Of a DNA stretch of 64,000 bases, positions 29,700 through 37,036 are shown in pieces. Numbering within the stretch: position 1 is the stretch's first letter; the number at the start of each line of letters is the position of its first letter. The stretch is from assembly GCA_964242305.1 (NCBI GenBank), contig CAXTBB010000001.1, positions 124,001-188,000 of the forward strand, written 5' to 3'. Both the position numbers and the translations under genes were made by a program. This stretch comes from DATLGB01 sp964242305 (lineage in GTDB: Bacteria > Actinomycetota > Thermoleophilia > Solirubrobacterales > Solirubrobacteraceae). The notes beneath the pieces were generated by a model that saw nothing but the letters and a program-made list of their open reading frames with translations, did not search any database and was not told the DNA's origin.

Positions 29700-30206
29700 A
29701 TGGCCACCCTCTTCCCCAGCCGCTACGCCGGCGCCGCCCCCGACGGCATCGTCGTCTTCCTGATCGGGATGCGGATCAACAAGCCGCTCCGCGTCCGCAG
29801 GTGGCTCCCGGTCTTCGTCGCCATGCCGCGCATGCTGCGCCAGCTCGACAAGGAACCCTCCGCCGGTCTGCTCGGCTGGCACTTCGTGTTCCTCCACGGC
29901 GGCCCCGCCATCCTCCAGTACTGGCGCTCCTTCGAGCACCTCGACCGCTTCGCCCGTGACCCCGACGCCCTCCACCTCCCCGCCTGGAAGCAGTTCAACC
30001 GCTTCGTCCGCGACTCCGGCGACGTGGGCATCTGGCACGAGACCTACAACGTCCCGCCCGGCGCCTCCGAGGCCATCTACGCCAACATGCCCCGCGTCGG
30101 CCTCGCCGCCATCGCCGACCATCACCCGATCGGCTCCACCTCCCAAACCGCCCCCATCCGCATGGGCACCACCGAGGCCGACGAGGCCCCCGTCACGCCC
30201 TATTAG
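29700..30206 (+). CDS. DUF4188 family protein (monooxygenase-like)
   Basis: Protein of 168 residues. The pattern IVVFLIGMRINKPLRVRRWLPVFVAMPRMLRQL, LGWHFVFLHGGPAILQYWRSFEHLDRFAR and FVRDSGDVGIWHETYNV matches the DUF4188 family, dimeric alpha/beta-barrel proteins annotated as monooxygenase or phenylacetaldoxime dehydratase-like. The activity of most members is untested. It ends 18 bases before the tRNA gene. Confidence 0.85.
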   Translation: MATLFPSRYAGAAPDGIVVFLIGMRINKPLRVRRWLPVFVAMPRMLRQLDKEPSAGLLGWHFVFLHGGPAILQYWRSFEHLDRFARDPDALHLPAWKQFNRFVRDSGDVGIWHETYNVPPGASEAIYANMPRVGLAAIADHHPIGSTSQTAPIRMGTTEADEAPVTPY

Positions 30207-30224
30207 ACTGCCCCGCCGTCCCTC

Positions 30225-30298
30225 GCCGGAGTAGCTCAGTCGGTTAGAGCAGCGGAATCATAATCCGCGTGTCGGGGGTTCGAGTCCCTCCTCCGGCA
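30225..30298 (+). tRNA. tRNA-Met (anticodon CAT)
   Basis: A full cloverleaf: acceptor GCCGGAG / CTCCGGC, D-arm with AGCTCAGTCGGTTAGAGC, anticodon stem GCGGA / TCCGC with loop ATCATAA (anticodon CAT), and T-arm GGGGGTTCGAGTCCCTC. Discriminator A; CCA is not encoded. Elongator Met is most likely; a lysidine-modified tRNA-Ile2 has the same anticodon and cannot be ruled out. The 3' half is the integration site of the element that follows. Confidence 0.95.
30257..30298 (+). repeat. attL core (tRNA 3' half)
   Basis: The 42 bases from the anticodon loop to the discriminator base are repeated exactly at 35391-35432. Bases on each side differ. This is the usual core repeat left by a tyrosine integrase that targets a tRNA 3' end, and the left copy keeps the tRNA intact. 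Confidence 0.93.
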
Positions 30299-30304
30299 CT
30301 TTGG

Positions 30305-30329
30305 AAAGCCCTGCATAGCTGGGCTTTTT
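30305..30329 (+). terminator. Rho-independent terminator after tRNA
   Basis: Stem AAAGCCC / GGGCTTT with a nine-base loop and five T's (30325-30329), six bases after the tRNA. It lies inside the element, so the element supplies the tRNA with its terminator. Confidence 0.8.
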
Positions 30330-30361
30330 GCCGATGTTGGGCGGTCGTGGCTAGTCGCGAT

Positions 30362-30380
30362 CGTGTGCCAACCGTGTGCC
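30362..30380 (+). repeat. Integrase arm-type repeat, left copy
   Basis: CGTGTGCCAACCGTGTGCC, itself two copies of CGTGTGCC, lies 63 bases inside attL. The same 19-mer recurs at 35287-35305. The placement fits arm-binding sites of a tyrosine integrase or excisionase. Confidence 0.65.
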
Positions 30381-30400
30381 GATACGGGGAGGGTTCGGGC

Positions 30401-31570
30401 ATGCCAACCGCCCGATCGAGCGGCCATGTGTACCTCCACGAGGGTGCTCGGGGGTCGGTCTGGCGGGCGCTGTACCGATTGCCGGGTGGTCGCCGTCAGC
30501 ACCGGGCGATCGGTCCGGCCTGGACTGGCCGAGGTCGGCCGCCCGCCGGTTCGTTCACGAAGCGGATGGCCGAGGACTGGATGCGCGACGTCCTGGCCGA
30601 GGCTCGAGCAGGCACGCTGCCGGGGTTGGTGTCGACTGGCGTCACCTTCGCGCGCGCGTGCGACGACTACGTCGCCCACAAGACCTCCGACCGGCGGCTC
30701 AAGCCGACCACGTTGCGCAACTACCGGTCGATCATCTACTTCCATCTCGTGCCGGCCTTTGGTGCCCTGCCCGTCGAGGACCTCACCACCGAGGCGATCG
30801 AGTCCTGGAAGCTCACGCTGCCGATGAGCAACACGACCAAGATTCAGATTCTCACGGTTCTCTACGGCGTCATGGAGCGAGCGCAGAAGCGCTACAAGCT
30901 GAGGTCGAACCCGGTCCGCGACGTCGAGAAGCCGCAGCGAGAAGTTGCGCCCGGCGGCGAGCTCCGGTTCTACGAGCCCGAAGAGGTCTTCGCCCTGGTT
31001 CGAGCCGCCGACGACGAACAAGACGCCGCCATCTACCTGGCCGCAGCGTTCACGGGTCTGCGGCGAGGCGAGCTCGTCGCGCTTCGCTGGCGCAGCGTGG
31101 ACTTCCCGAACGCCGCGATTCGCGTGGCCGCCTCGGTCACCGACGGCGTCCTCTCGTCACCGAAGAGCGGCAAAGTGCGTTCCGTCCCGATGGCACCGGA
31201 GGTCGCCGAAGCCCTGGCCCGGCTCAACCAGCGCGGCGACTGGACCTCCGACGACGACCTCGCCTTCCCCGGCACGACCGGCGACTACCTCGACGCGTCC
31301 GCGCTATACCGCCGCTTCATCAAGGCCTCCGAGCGCGCCGGACTCCGGCGTCTTCGCTTCCACGACCTCCGCCACACCTTCGGCACCGTCATGGCCGCCA
31401 ACCCGCGAGTCGACATGCGCCGCCTCCAGGAGTGGATGGGCCACGCCGACATCACGACGACCCTCCGCTACACGCACTACCGCCCGCGTCACGACGATGC
31501 CGCACTCGTCGCCGAGGCGTTTGCGCGGCCAGACGCCGCGGTCGCGGACGCCACCGCACCCCTCAATTAG
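30401..31570 (+). CDS. int: Tyrosine recombinase (site-specific integrase)
   Basis: Protein of 389 residues. An N-terminal arm-binding region (SVWRALYRLPGGRRQHRAIG) and a SAM-like core-binding domain (TFARACDDYVAHK to EDLTTEAIESW) precede the catalytic domain. Catalytic residues: Arg in FTGLRRGELVALRW, HxxR in FHDLRHTFGTVMA, and Tyr in EWMGHADITTTLRYTHY. ATG 30401 follows GGGGAGGG. It lies next to the tRNA attachment site and should integrate and, with the HTH protein, excise the element. Confidence 0.95.
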   Translation: MPTARSSGHVYLHEGARGSVWRALYRLPGGRRQHRAIGPAWTGRGRPPAGSFTKRMAEDWMRDVLAEARAGTLPGLVSTGVTFARACDDYVAHKTSDRRLKPTTLRNYRSIIYFHLVPAFGALPVEDLTTEAIESWKLTLPMSNTTKIQILTVLYGVMERAQKRYKLRSNPVRDVEKPQREVAPGGELRFYEPEEVFALVRAADDEQDAAIYLAAAFTGLRRGELVALRWRSVDFPNAAIRVAASVTDGVLSSPKSGKVRSVPMAPEVAEALARLNQRGDWTSDDDLAFPGTTGDYLDASALYRRFIKASERAGLRRLRFHDLRHTFGTVMAANPRVDMRRLQEWMGHADITTTLRYTHYRPRHDDAALVAEAFARPDAAVADATAPLN

Positions 31571-31607
31571 CCCCTGAACGGCAGTCCATAGCTGGGTCCG
31601 TAGCAAA

Positions 31608-31748
31608 TGCCTCGCCCTCCGCTGTGCAGAGCGAAGCGCTGGGCTGGTCCCGCCCTCGACTTCACACCCCCCACGTAACGGCAATGTGGGGTGAGTGAAG
31701 TCGAGAACGGGACCAGTGGATGTAACACGGGGAGCGGAGGGCGAGGCA
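31608..31748. other. Long imperfect hairpin (candidate origin, oriT or structured RNA)
   Basis: Four nested complementary blocks fold the whole 141 bases on one axis: TGCCTCGCCCTCCGCT with its complement at 31733-31748 (16 bp), CTGGTCCCG at 31644 with 31708-31716 (9 bp), CTCGACTTCAC at 31655 with 31695-31705 (11 bp), and CCCCAC at 31669 with 31686-31691 (6 bp, 11-base loop). It sits in a 331-base gap between int and the replication-relaxation gene, where no gene is convincing. A plasmid-type origin, a transfer origin or a small RNA are all possible. Confidence 0.75.
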
Positions 31749-31901
31749 GCAGCTGGAGCCAGGATGGAGTTTGGAATCGAGGGGTGCGGAGGAGTCGGTC
31801 GGGGTCTGGAGGGGGTCGACGGTGAAGGACCGGAGGGAGCGGCAACGGCCCGGATTTCGAAATTCGTTGTCCTGAAACGGGGTCGAACCGGCCCCCTAGA
31901 T

Positions 31902-32645
31902 ATGAACGCAACAACTCCAACGGCGGTCGCAGCGCCGAAGAAGCACAAGAGCAGCACGCCCGGTCCTGGCAGTTTTCGGGTCCTCGAGATCCTGGGCCGC
32001 CTCGGCATCGCAGGCGTCGAGCCCCTGGCCGCGATCGGCGGCCTAAGCCTCGGCACGACCTACGACCACATCCGCCGCCTCGAGACCGCCGGCCTCGCCT
32101 TCCGTCTCCCCTACCGCGACGGCAGCGGCGGCTCCGTCGGCATCACCCGTCGCGGCGCTCATCTCGTCCGCGACGACGGCATCCCGGCTGTCTTCCCGAA
32201 CAGCCAACTCCCGGTCACCGGAGTTCACTCCCGAGCCGTCTCCTGGGTCGCCGCCCTACTCGAGGTCCGCGGCCGCAACTGGCTGGGCCCTGCCGACCTC
32301 CACCAAGACCGAGCCTGGCGACTCACCCGCGACGACGACGCCGGCTACTACCCGGACCTCGGCTACGTCGACGACAACGGCGGCCGCCACGCCATCGAGG
32401 TCGAGCTCCACTCCAAGAGCAACCACCGCCTCCGAGCGATCCTGCGCGCATACGGCATGGCCCACTCCCTCGGAGCCATCGAGAACGTCACCTACCTCTG
32501 GACGCGCCTCCCGGTCATCCGTGCCGTCGACCGCAACGCCAAGGGCGTCGCGCTCACCTGCATCAAGTACGGCAGCGTCGACCAGGCGATCGGAACGGTG
32601 CGCGAACTCCACTCCCGGCGCCCCTCAACCGAGGCGGACCGATGA
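31902..32645 (+). CDS. Replication-relaxation-like protein
   Basis: Protein of 247 residues from ATG 31902. A winged helix (FRVLEILGRLGIAGVEPLAAIGGLSLGTTYDHIRRLETAGL) is followed by a nuclease-like core: YPDLGYVDDNGGRHAIEVELHSKSNHRLRAILRAYG resembles the PD-(D/E)xK arrangement with D, then ExE and K. This is the layout of replication-relaxation proteins (PF13814) found on actinobacterial and Firmicute plasmids and integrative elements. The open frame extends upstream to 31695 through the hairpin, which I reject. It probably acts on the element's DNA during replication or excision. Confidence 0.75.
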   Translation: MNATTPTAVAAPKKHKSSTPGPGSFRVLEILGRLGIAGVEPLAAIGGLSLGTTYDHIRRLETAGLAFRLPYRDGSGGSVGITRRGAHLVRDDGIPAVFPNSQLPVTGVHSRAVSWVAALLEVRGRNWLGPADLHQDRAWRLTRDDDAGYYPDLGYVDDNGGRHAIEVELHSKSNHRLRAILRAYGMAHSLGAIENVTYLWTRLPVIRAVDRNAKGVALTCIKYGSVDQAIGTVRELHSRRPSTEADR

Positions 32646-32839
32646 TCTCTGACGAGGCGCCGCGGCCACTCACCGCCGCCGACATCCTCCGCGCGAAGGA
32701 CGTCGCAAAGCTCCTCCACATCCCGGTCAGCACCGTCCACGAATGGGCCCGTCGCGGCATTATCCCGAGCCGCAAGATCGGCCGCCACAGGATCTTCATT
32801 CTGGTCGAGCTGGAGGGCTGGTTGCTCAGTGACCAGTGA
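32642..32839 (+). CDS. xis: Excisionase-like helix-turn-helix protein
   Basis: Protein of 65 residues. AADILRAKDVAKLLHIPVSTVHEWARRGIIPSRKIGRHRIFILVELEGWL is the MerR/Xis-type winged HTH of the excisionase family. ATG overlaps the stop of the preceding gene (ATGA). It is expected to bind the element ends, probably the 19-bp arm repeats, and direct the integrase toward excision. Confidence 0.85.
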   Translation: MISDEAPRPLTAADILRAKDVAKLLHIPVSTVHEWARRGIIPSRKIGRHRIFILVELEGWLLSDQ

Positions 32840-32857
32840 AGGTCAGGCTGAGCGGCC

Positions 32858-33628
32858 CTACAGGGAAGGACGCTCAACGCCTGCGCCGCTTGCATCAGGA
32901 ATCGGTTGGACAAGGCTGATCTCGGAGCCGTCTTCCAAGATGAGGGTCAGAGCAAGCGATTCCCTTGGCTCGAATCGGTGATCGATGATGCGTTTGCCAA
33001 TTGCATCCTCGATGCCGAACGTGAGGCTCGGGGCGCGGTAGAGCCAATACCGCGCCATCGCATAGCGCAGGGCCGCGCGGGCATCGGCAGACAAGATGCC
33101 GAGGCGATCGAGGATGGTATGCCGCTCAATGGTGACGCTCGCTCCCAAGTTGACTACTCCCGCACCCAGACCGCGCTGATCACTAGCCGAGATTGGATAG
33201 AAGCCAATCACGCGATTCCGCTCCAGTTCAGCTTGGGTGCTCGGCGCTGCACTAGTAAACGGAATGATGGGTGCGACTGTTAGGAATCGATCGAGTGACT
33301 CGTCCGATGCGGCCTGTTGGATCGCCTCGTCCACTGGGATCTGATTACGGCGCAATGCCGCGTAAGCGCGAAGGAATTCCTTATCGAGCGCGCAATCGTG
33401 GGAGACAATCATCGCCGCTGAAACCCGGCTATCAGCTACAACAGAGCTGGTCTCGCTACCCACTGGAATATCGGACCAGAGCACCTGCAGCGACGATCCA
33501 GCCTGCAGCGGCGACATTCCCACCTCACTCCGTCGGAGCACCGTGGTCGGCGCGACGACTATGTCGCCCTGCTGGAAGTACTGATCGCTAGGCGATGCAT
33601 AGAAGCGGGAGGGCTCGTCGAAGAGCAC
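32858..33628 (-). CDS. Unrecognised cargo protein C
   Basis: Protein of 256 residues, GTG start at 33628. No family recognised. The N-terminal part has YFQQGDIVVAPTTVLRR, a central IVSHDCALDKEFLRAY with a Cys-containing SHDC motif, then VIGFYPISASDQRG and a C-terminal ALRYAMARYWLYRAPS. The QGDI...SHDC pattern recalls uncharacterised proteins that carry a QGDI...SQxCD signature, but I cannot name a function. It is the last gene of a three-gene minus-strand set in the integrative element; GC is lower than in the host genes. Confidence 0.7.
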   Translation of the reverse strand: MLFDEPSRFYASPSDQYFQQGDIVVAPTTVLRRSEVGMSPLQAGSSLQVLWSDIPVGSETSSVVADSRVSAAMIVSHDCALDKEFLRAYAALRRNQIPVDEAIQQAASDESLDRFLTVAPIIPFTSAAPSTQAELERNRVIGFYPISASDQRGLGAGVVNLGASVTIERHTILDRLGILSADARAALRYAMARYWLYRAPSLTFGIEDAIGKRIIDHRFEPRESLALTLILEDGSEISLVQPIPDASGAGVERPSL

Positions 33629-33646
33629 CCCCTCATTATGAAGCCC

Positions 33647-34573
33647 CTACAGGCGCGGTCGCCGGGGAGTGCCGTCCGGGCGGTCGGCGCCGAAAGCAAT
33701 CTGTTCAGCTTCCTCTAGGGCTCCTAGCTCGTCATCCACGAGCCGCAAGCGGCGACTCGAAGGTGTAGGCAACCCGGCACCGGTTATGAGTTGTCGAGAA
33801 ATCGCCCCGCCGAGGATGGGATCCAGACTGGGCTCCGGCGTGGTCGCAGCCATCTGATCCAGATCGACCAACTCTCCACCAACATGAGTTCTGAACCGCA
33901 AACCTGACCATGCGTCGACTCCAGTCGCCCAGCAACCAGCGCTGGACGCTGCGTCGAACCGCGTCGAGCGGCCCTGCGACCATCCGTAGTGCCGCATCGG
34001 GCTTCCGAACCCGCTGTCGAGCCATCGATTGGTTGCCTTCCCAGCGAAGTCGCCGATGAGACGGCGGGAGATCGCTCCGCCAACGATCGGATCCAAGACT
34101 GGCTCCGGTGGAGTTTCAGCCACCAGGTCCTCGCCGATCGCGCGGCCACCCACGTATATCGCGAAGGGCGAGTCCGACCAAGGCCGTACCCCGGCCTTCC
34201 ACCGACGCAACCCAAACGCTGATCCGATTCCGTGCGACCGACTCAACGACCAGCGGTTATGGATGGAACTTCCGGCGATGGCTCCGTTGAGCCACGAATC
34301 AGATGTCCTCGTCGCGTAGCCGGCAGTGTCGCTCCCAAAAGTGTCGATTGCGCCACTTGCGGCACCGTGTCCCGCGAGCGCGTACTTCACCTGGCCGAGC
34401 GCGGTTCCGTACGCATTGAGCAAATCGGCGTCAGCTGGGCGGTCGGGCTCGACCTTGACGTGTTCGCTGATCAGCGACACGAGATCACTCCAGTCCGACC
34501 CGGAGTCCATGACACCGTCGTCGACAGTGGTGTCGTCGGCCGCGACAATCACCGGCGAGTCGTCAAGCAGCAT
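33647..34573 (-). CDS. Unrecognised cargo protein B with two internal repeats
   Basis: Protein of 308 residues, overlapping the upstream gene by 11 bases. An acidic N-terminus (about 60 residues) is followed by two copies of an 85-residue unit. Each copy ends with a near-identical block: PEPVLDPIVGGAISRRLI and PEPSLDPILGGAISRQLI, each preceded by YVGG or HVGG. Both copies contain Trp/Gly/Ser-rich stretches (NRWSLSRSHGIG, YGWSQGRSTRF). No membrane helix or catalytic motif is visible. The repeats suggest a binding or assembly protein. It lies between genes A and C of the cassette. Confidence 0.7.
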   Translation of the reverse strand: MLLDDSPVIVAADDTTVDDGVMDSGSDWSDLVSLISEHVKVEPDRPADADLLNAYGTALGQVKYALAGHGAASGAIDTFGSDTAGYATRTSDSWLNGAIAGSSIHNRWSLSRSHGIGSAFGLRRWKAGVRPWSDSPFAIYVGGRAIGEDLVAETPPEPVLDPIVGGAISRRLIGDFAGKATNRWLDSGFGSPMRHYGWSQGRSTRFDAASSAGCWATGVDAWSGLRFRTHVGGELVDLDQMAATTPEPSLDPILGGAISRQLITGAGLPTPSSRRLRLVDDELGALEEAEQIAFGADRPDGTPRRPRL

Positions 34574-35192
34574 GCGTCTCGCCTTCGACGCCGTCGGCGG
34601 CTAGTACACGACCTACTAGCTGGGGCAAGGACTCACGCAGATCTGCGAACCATTCGACTGCGCGAGATAGCTCATCCGCGTCCGGCATGCTGGCGTAGTG
34701 ACGATTCACAGCCCCACCCCATGCCTGCTCTTCGTCTTCGGCAGGCATCAAGTCGAGGCTTGTGCGGGATTCATCAAGCGGATAGGTCAATTTCACGCCA
34801 ACACGAGCGGGCTCAACGCCGAGCCGCTCCTCAACGGAGGCCAGATCGAGCAGAGGCGCGACAGGATCTTGGTCTCCCTCCGACAGATCGATCCGGACGA
34901 GGCCGTTGAATCCCAGAGCTCGAATCGGATAGGGACTGAGCTGGTCAACCAATTCCTGAACGGTCCGACGGATCAAGTCGCGCCGCGCGTCCGGCGGAAA
35001 CTCGACCTGCACGCGGTTGTCCGGCGTCGCCAGTAGACGGAAACGATCGAACTCGGCAAGCACAAGCTGGGGCGTCGAGATTTGCTGCTTGGCTCGTCCG
35101 CCGGCCAACCGCTCGAAGCCTTCGGTTCGCAGCGCCTCGAGCGGCATCGCTCCGATGCTTACGACGTTCCGACCGGCGAAGGAGATGCGCAT
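34563..35192 (-). CDS. Unrecognised cargo protein A
   Basis: Protein of 209 residues from ATG 35192. It begins MRISFAGRNVVSIG and contains RVQVEFPPDARRDLIRRTVQELVDQL, ALGFNGLVRIDLSEGD and a C-terminal ELSRAVEWFADLRESLPQLV. The alternating strand pattern recalls the TIGR04255-type small proteins, but the match is not strong enough to assign. It is the first gene of the cassette, with TATACT nine bases before ATG. It overlaps gene B by 11 bases, implying coupled translation. Confidence 0.7.
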   Translation of the reverse strand: MRISFAGRNVVSIGAMPLEALRTEGFERLAGGRAKQQISTPQLVLAEFDRFRLLATPDNRVQVEFPPDARRDLIRRTVQELVDQLSPYPIRALGFNGLVRIDLSEGDQDPVAPLLDLASVEERLGVEPARVGVKLTYPLDESRTSLDLMPAEDEEQAWGGAVNRHYASMPDADELSRAVEWFADLRESLPQLVGRVLAADGVEGETHAA

Positions 35193-35201
35193 GCAGCGGC
35201 A

Positions 35202-35207
35202 AGTATA
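35202..35207 (-). promoter_or_regulatory. -10 element of the cargo operon
   Basis: TATACT on the minus strand, nine bases before ATG 35192, is close to the sigma-70 consensus. No good -35 is seen at 16-18 bases. It would drive the three-gene cargo set. Confidence 0.5.
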
Positions 35208-35286
35208 AGCCTCTGCAGGCCTAGAAGTGGGCATTTTACCGCGGGATATGTAGTCCTCAGACCACACACAGGTCGAGCAGGCGAAC

Positions 35287-35305
35287 CGTGTGCCAACCGT
35301 GTGCC
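35287..35305 (+). repeat. Integrase arm-type repeat, right copy
   Basis: Exact second copy of CGTGTGCCAACCGTGTGCC, 85 bases inside attR, in the same orientation as the left copy at 30362. Confidence 0.65.
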
Positions 35306-35352
35306 AATCTCGGCAGATCGAGCCGCTCGAAGCTCATCAGACTCGACCCAAA

Positions 35353-35372
35353 ATTGGCTCTACTGAGCCAAT
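35353..35372. terminator. Hairpin near attR
   Basis: Perfect 8-bp inverted repeat ATTGGCTC / GAGCCAAT with loop TACT, preceded by AAA. It may stop transcription entering from the right end of the element. On the minus strand no T-run follows. Confidence 0.4.
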
Positions 35373-35390
35373 CAGCCGCCTTTAGGCACG

Positions 35391-35432
35391 ATCATAATCC
35401 GCGTGTCGGGGGTTCGAGTCCCTCCTCCGGCA
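35391..35432 (+). repeat. attR core (duplicate tRNA 3' half)
   Basis: Exact 42-bp copy of tRNA-Met positions from the anticodon loop to the discriminator base. The 5' half of a tRNA is absent here, so it is an attachment remnant and not a second gene. Confidence 0.93.
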
Positions 35433-36240
35433 TAAAGTCCTGCAAACGGCCCGCCCTCGTCCTCGGCCGGCCGAAGGCACGTGGCACCCAGTTGAGGTCC
35501 ACAGCCGTGCACATGGCACTCTCGGTCATGGAGACCCTCGACCAGGCAACATCGCGAGCGATCCAGTTCCCACAGATCGGCTCACGTCGCAGAACTCGCT
35601 CTTCGAGGCGGCGAAGGATTCGCGATCGCCTCGACGGTTGAGCCCGGCCACTTCAGCCTTTTGGGGAGCAGCCGTCAAGCTGGACGCAGCGGTAGTCGAT
35701 GTCTACCTGTGGCACAGTCATGAGCTACGTCCTGTCGACACTTATGACGAGGCGATGATCGCCGAGGATCCTGCCGCGCGCGACGAGGTGGCCGTCCTGG
35801 TCACCGATGCCACCGGTCGGACCATCGAGCGTCTGCACCCCGTCGCCGGCAACGGGTAGACATCTCGGCGGTCAGCCGCGGCTGAAGCCAGCCACGTTGA
35901 GCGTCGCGAAGAATCATTTCGGCCTATCCACGCACGCCAACGCACCCGAAGGCTCGAGCGGGACGGCGTTCGCGCGCGCGTGCGGCCTCGGCGGATCGCA
36001 TGAGCACCCATGCTGGCCAGGTCGGATCCGGAGTTGACGGACAGTCTGAGGTGTGGGGGACTCTGACTTGGCGTGATCCGGATGTCGGCCATGTGACTCG
36101 TCTCCAGCCAGCCCTTCTGGCCTGCGGTGACTTGAAGATTGTCGGAGAGATCTGCTGGGCGCGTCCGACTGGCTTCGAGACAGGAGGTCGCAGGTACCGC
36201 GGGTCGAACTCCCTGCACGACCCTAACCAACTGCGAACGT
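35433..36240. other. Gene-poor stretch after attR
   Basis: This 808-base stretch holds no convincing complete gene apart from a possible 73-codon frame at 35638. GC is lower than in the core genome. Near its end (36201-36240) a T-arm-like GGGTCGAACTCCCT is followed by CCTAACCAACTGC, loosely similar to the sequence at 40053-40077. The stretch looks like island debris. Confidence 0.4.
35638..35859 (+). CDS. Possible small protein or gene fragment
   Basis: A 73-codon frame whose translation from about residue 15 looks protein-like and acidic (VYLWHSHELRPVDTYDEAMIAEDPAARDEVAVLVTDATGRTIERLHPV). No family recognised and no clear ribosome site. It may be a short domain left from a larger gene. Confidence 0.3.
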   Translation: MSPATSAFWGAAVKLDAAVVDVYLWHSHELRPVDTYDEAMIAEDPAARDEVAVLVTDATGRTIERLHPVAGNG

Positions 36241-37008
36241 CTAGAGGGCGGCGAGGAGGTAACTCAAAGCGAGCAGCAACGCCAGCGAGCCGAGGCCGCG
36301 TTTGAGCAGCGTCGCTGGAACGCGGGGCTGCAGATGGGCCCCGACGTAGCCGCCGGCGAGACCGCCGATTCCCAGGAGGACGCCGAGATGCCAGACGGGG
36401 TCGGCGGCGGCATCCGTGGTCACCCCAAGCGCCGCGAAGGCGGCGACGCCGGCCATCGACGTGAGCAGAGTGGCGGCGAGGGCCGAGCCGGCCACGGTCT
36501 CGAGCGAATAGCCAGCAGCTACCAACGCCGGGCCAAGGATCGAGCCGCCGCCGATGCCGTAAATCCCTCCGATGAAGCCGGTGACCGCAGCGAGGCCGGT
36601 CACGGCGCGTAAGCCGAACCGTGGAGCTTCCGGTTGCCGTCCGGGCTGCTGGAGCAGTAGCCAGGCTCCTACCGGGCCGAGGACCGCAGCGACGAGAACG
36701 TGGAAGACGTCCAATCCGGGAGTGACCTTGACGCGCACGAGCGCGCCGCCGAGCACGCCCGGGATCGTGCCCAACAGCATCGCCCGCGGAAGCCGGCCGC
36801 TGAAGGCCTCGGCGGCCCGGTAGCGCCACAGCGCCCCTGGGACGGCGATGACGTTGTAGAGCAGGTTGGTGGGTGTGACCGCAGGACTCGCAACGGACAG
36901 GAGCGAGATCTGCACGGGAACGAGGAACACGGCGCCGGAGACGCCGACCGGGACGGTGACGACCGCGATCGCGAACGCAATGGCTACGCCCACGGCGTCG
37001 GTCAGCAC
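36241..37008 (-). CDS. TSUP family anion permease (TauE/SafE-like)
   Basis: Protein of 255 residues, GTG start. Two halves each carry the TSUP motif: VPVGVSGAVFLVPVQISLL with TNLLYNVIAVPGALWRY, and GFIGGIYGIGGGSILGPALVAAG. About eight membrane helices. TSUP proteins move sulfite, sulfoacetate or related anions. It lies 28 bases after the arsM remnant, at the end of a minus-strand arsenic cluster headed by arsR, so it may export an arsenic- or sulfur-containing anion; this is inference. Confidence 0.88.
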   Translation of the reverse strand: MLTDAVGVAIAFAIAVVTVPVGVSGAVFLVPVQISLLSVASPAVTPTNLLYNVIAVPGALWRYRAAEAFSGRLPRAMLLGTIPGVLGGALVRVKVTPGLDVFHVLVAAVLGPVGAWLLLQQPGRQPEAPRFGLRAVTGLAAVTGFIGGIYGIGGGSILGPALVAAGYSLETVAGSALAATLLTSMAGVAAFAALGVTTDAAADPVWHLGVLLGIGGLAGGYVGAHLQPRVPATLLKRGLGSLALLLALSYLLAAL

Positions 37009-37036
37009 CCGGGAGGTTCTACAGCGCGGTTCGCGT

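Larger units (their letters stand above)
30257..35432 (+). mobile_element. Small integrative element (about 5.1 kb) in tRNA-Met
   Basis: Bounded by a 42-bp direct repeat of the tRNA 3' end. It contains a tyrosine integrase next to attL, 19-bp direct repeats just inside each end, a long hairpin, a replication-relaxation-like protein, an excisionase-like HTH protein and a divergent three-gene cargo. Base composition of the cargo is visibly lower in GC than flanking DNA. No relaxase, DNA-translocase or capsid gene is present, so transfer would depend on a helper, as for mobilizable or satellite-type elements. Confidence 0.9.

Noticed and set aside
35391..35432. Second tRNA gene
   Set aside because: Only the 3' half is present; the acceptor 5' strand and D-arm are missing, so it is attR.
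35288..35641. 117-codon frame across attR
   Set aside because: It reads through the duplicated tRNA segment (typical NPRVGGSSPSSG artefact) and has no protein-like features.
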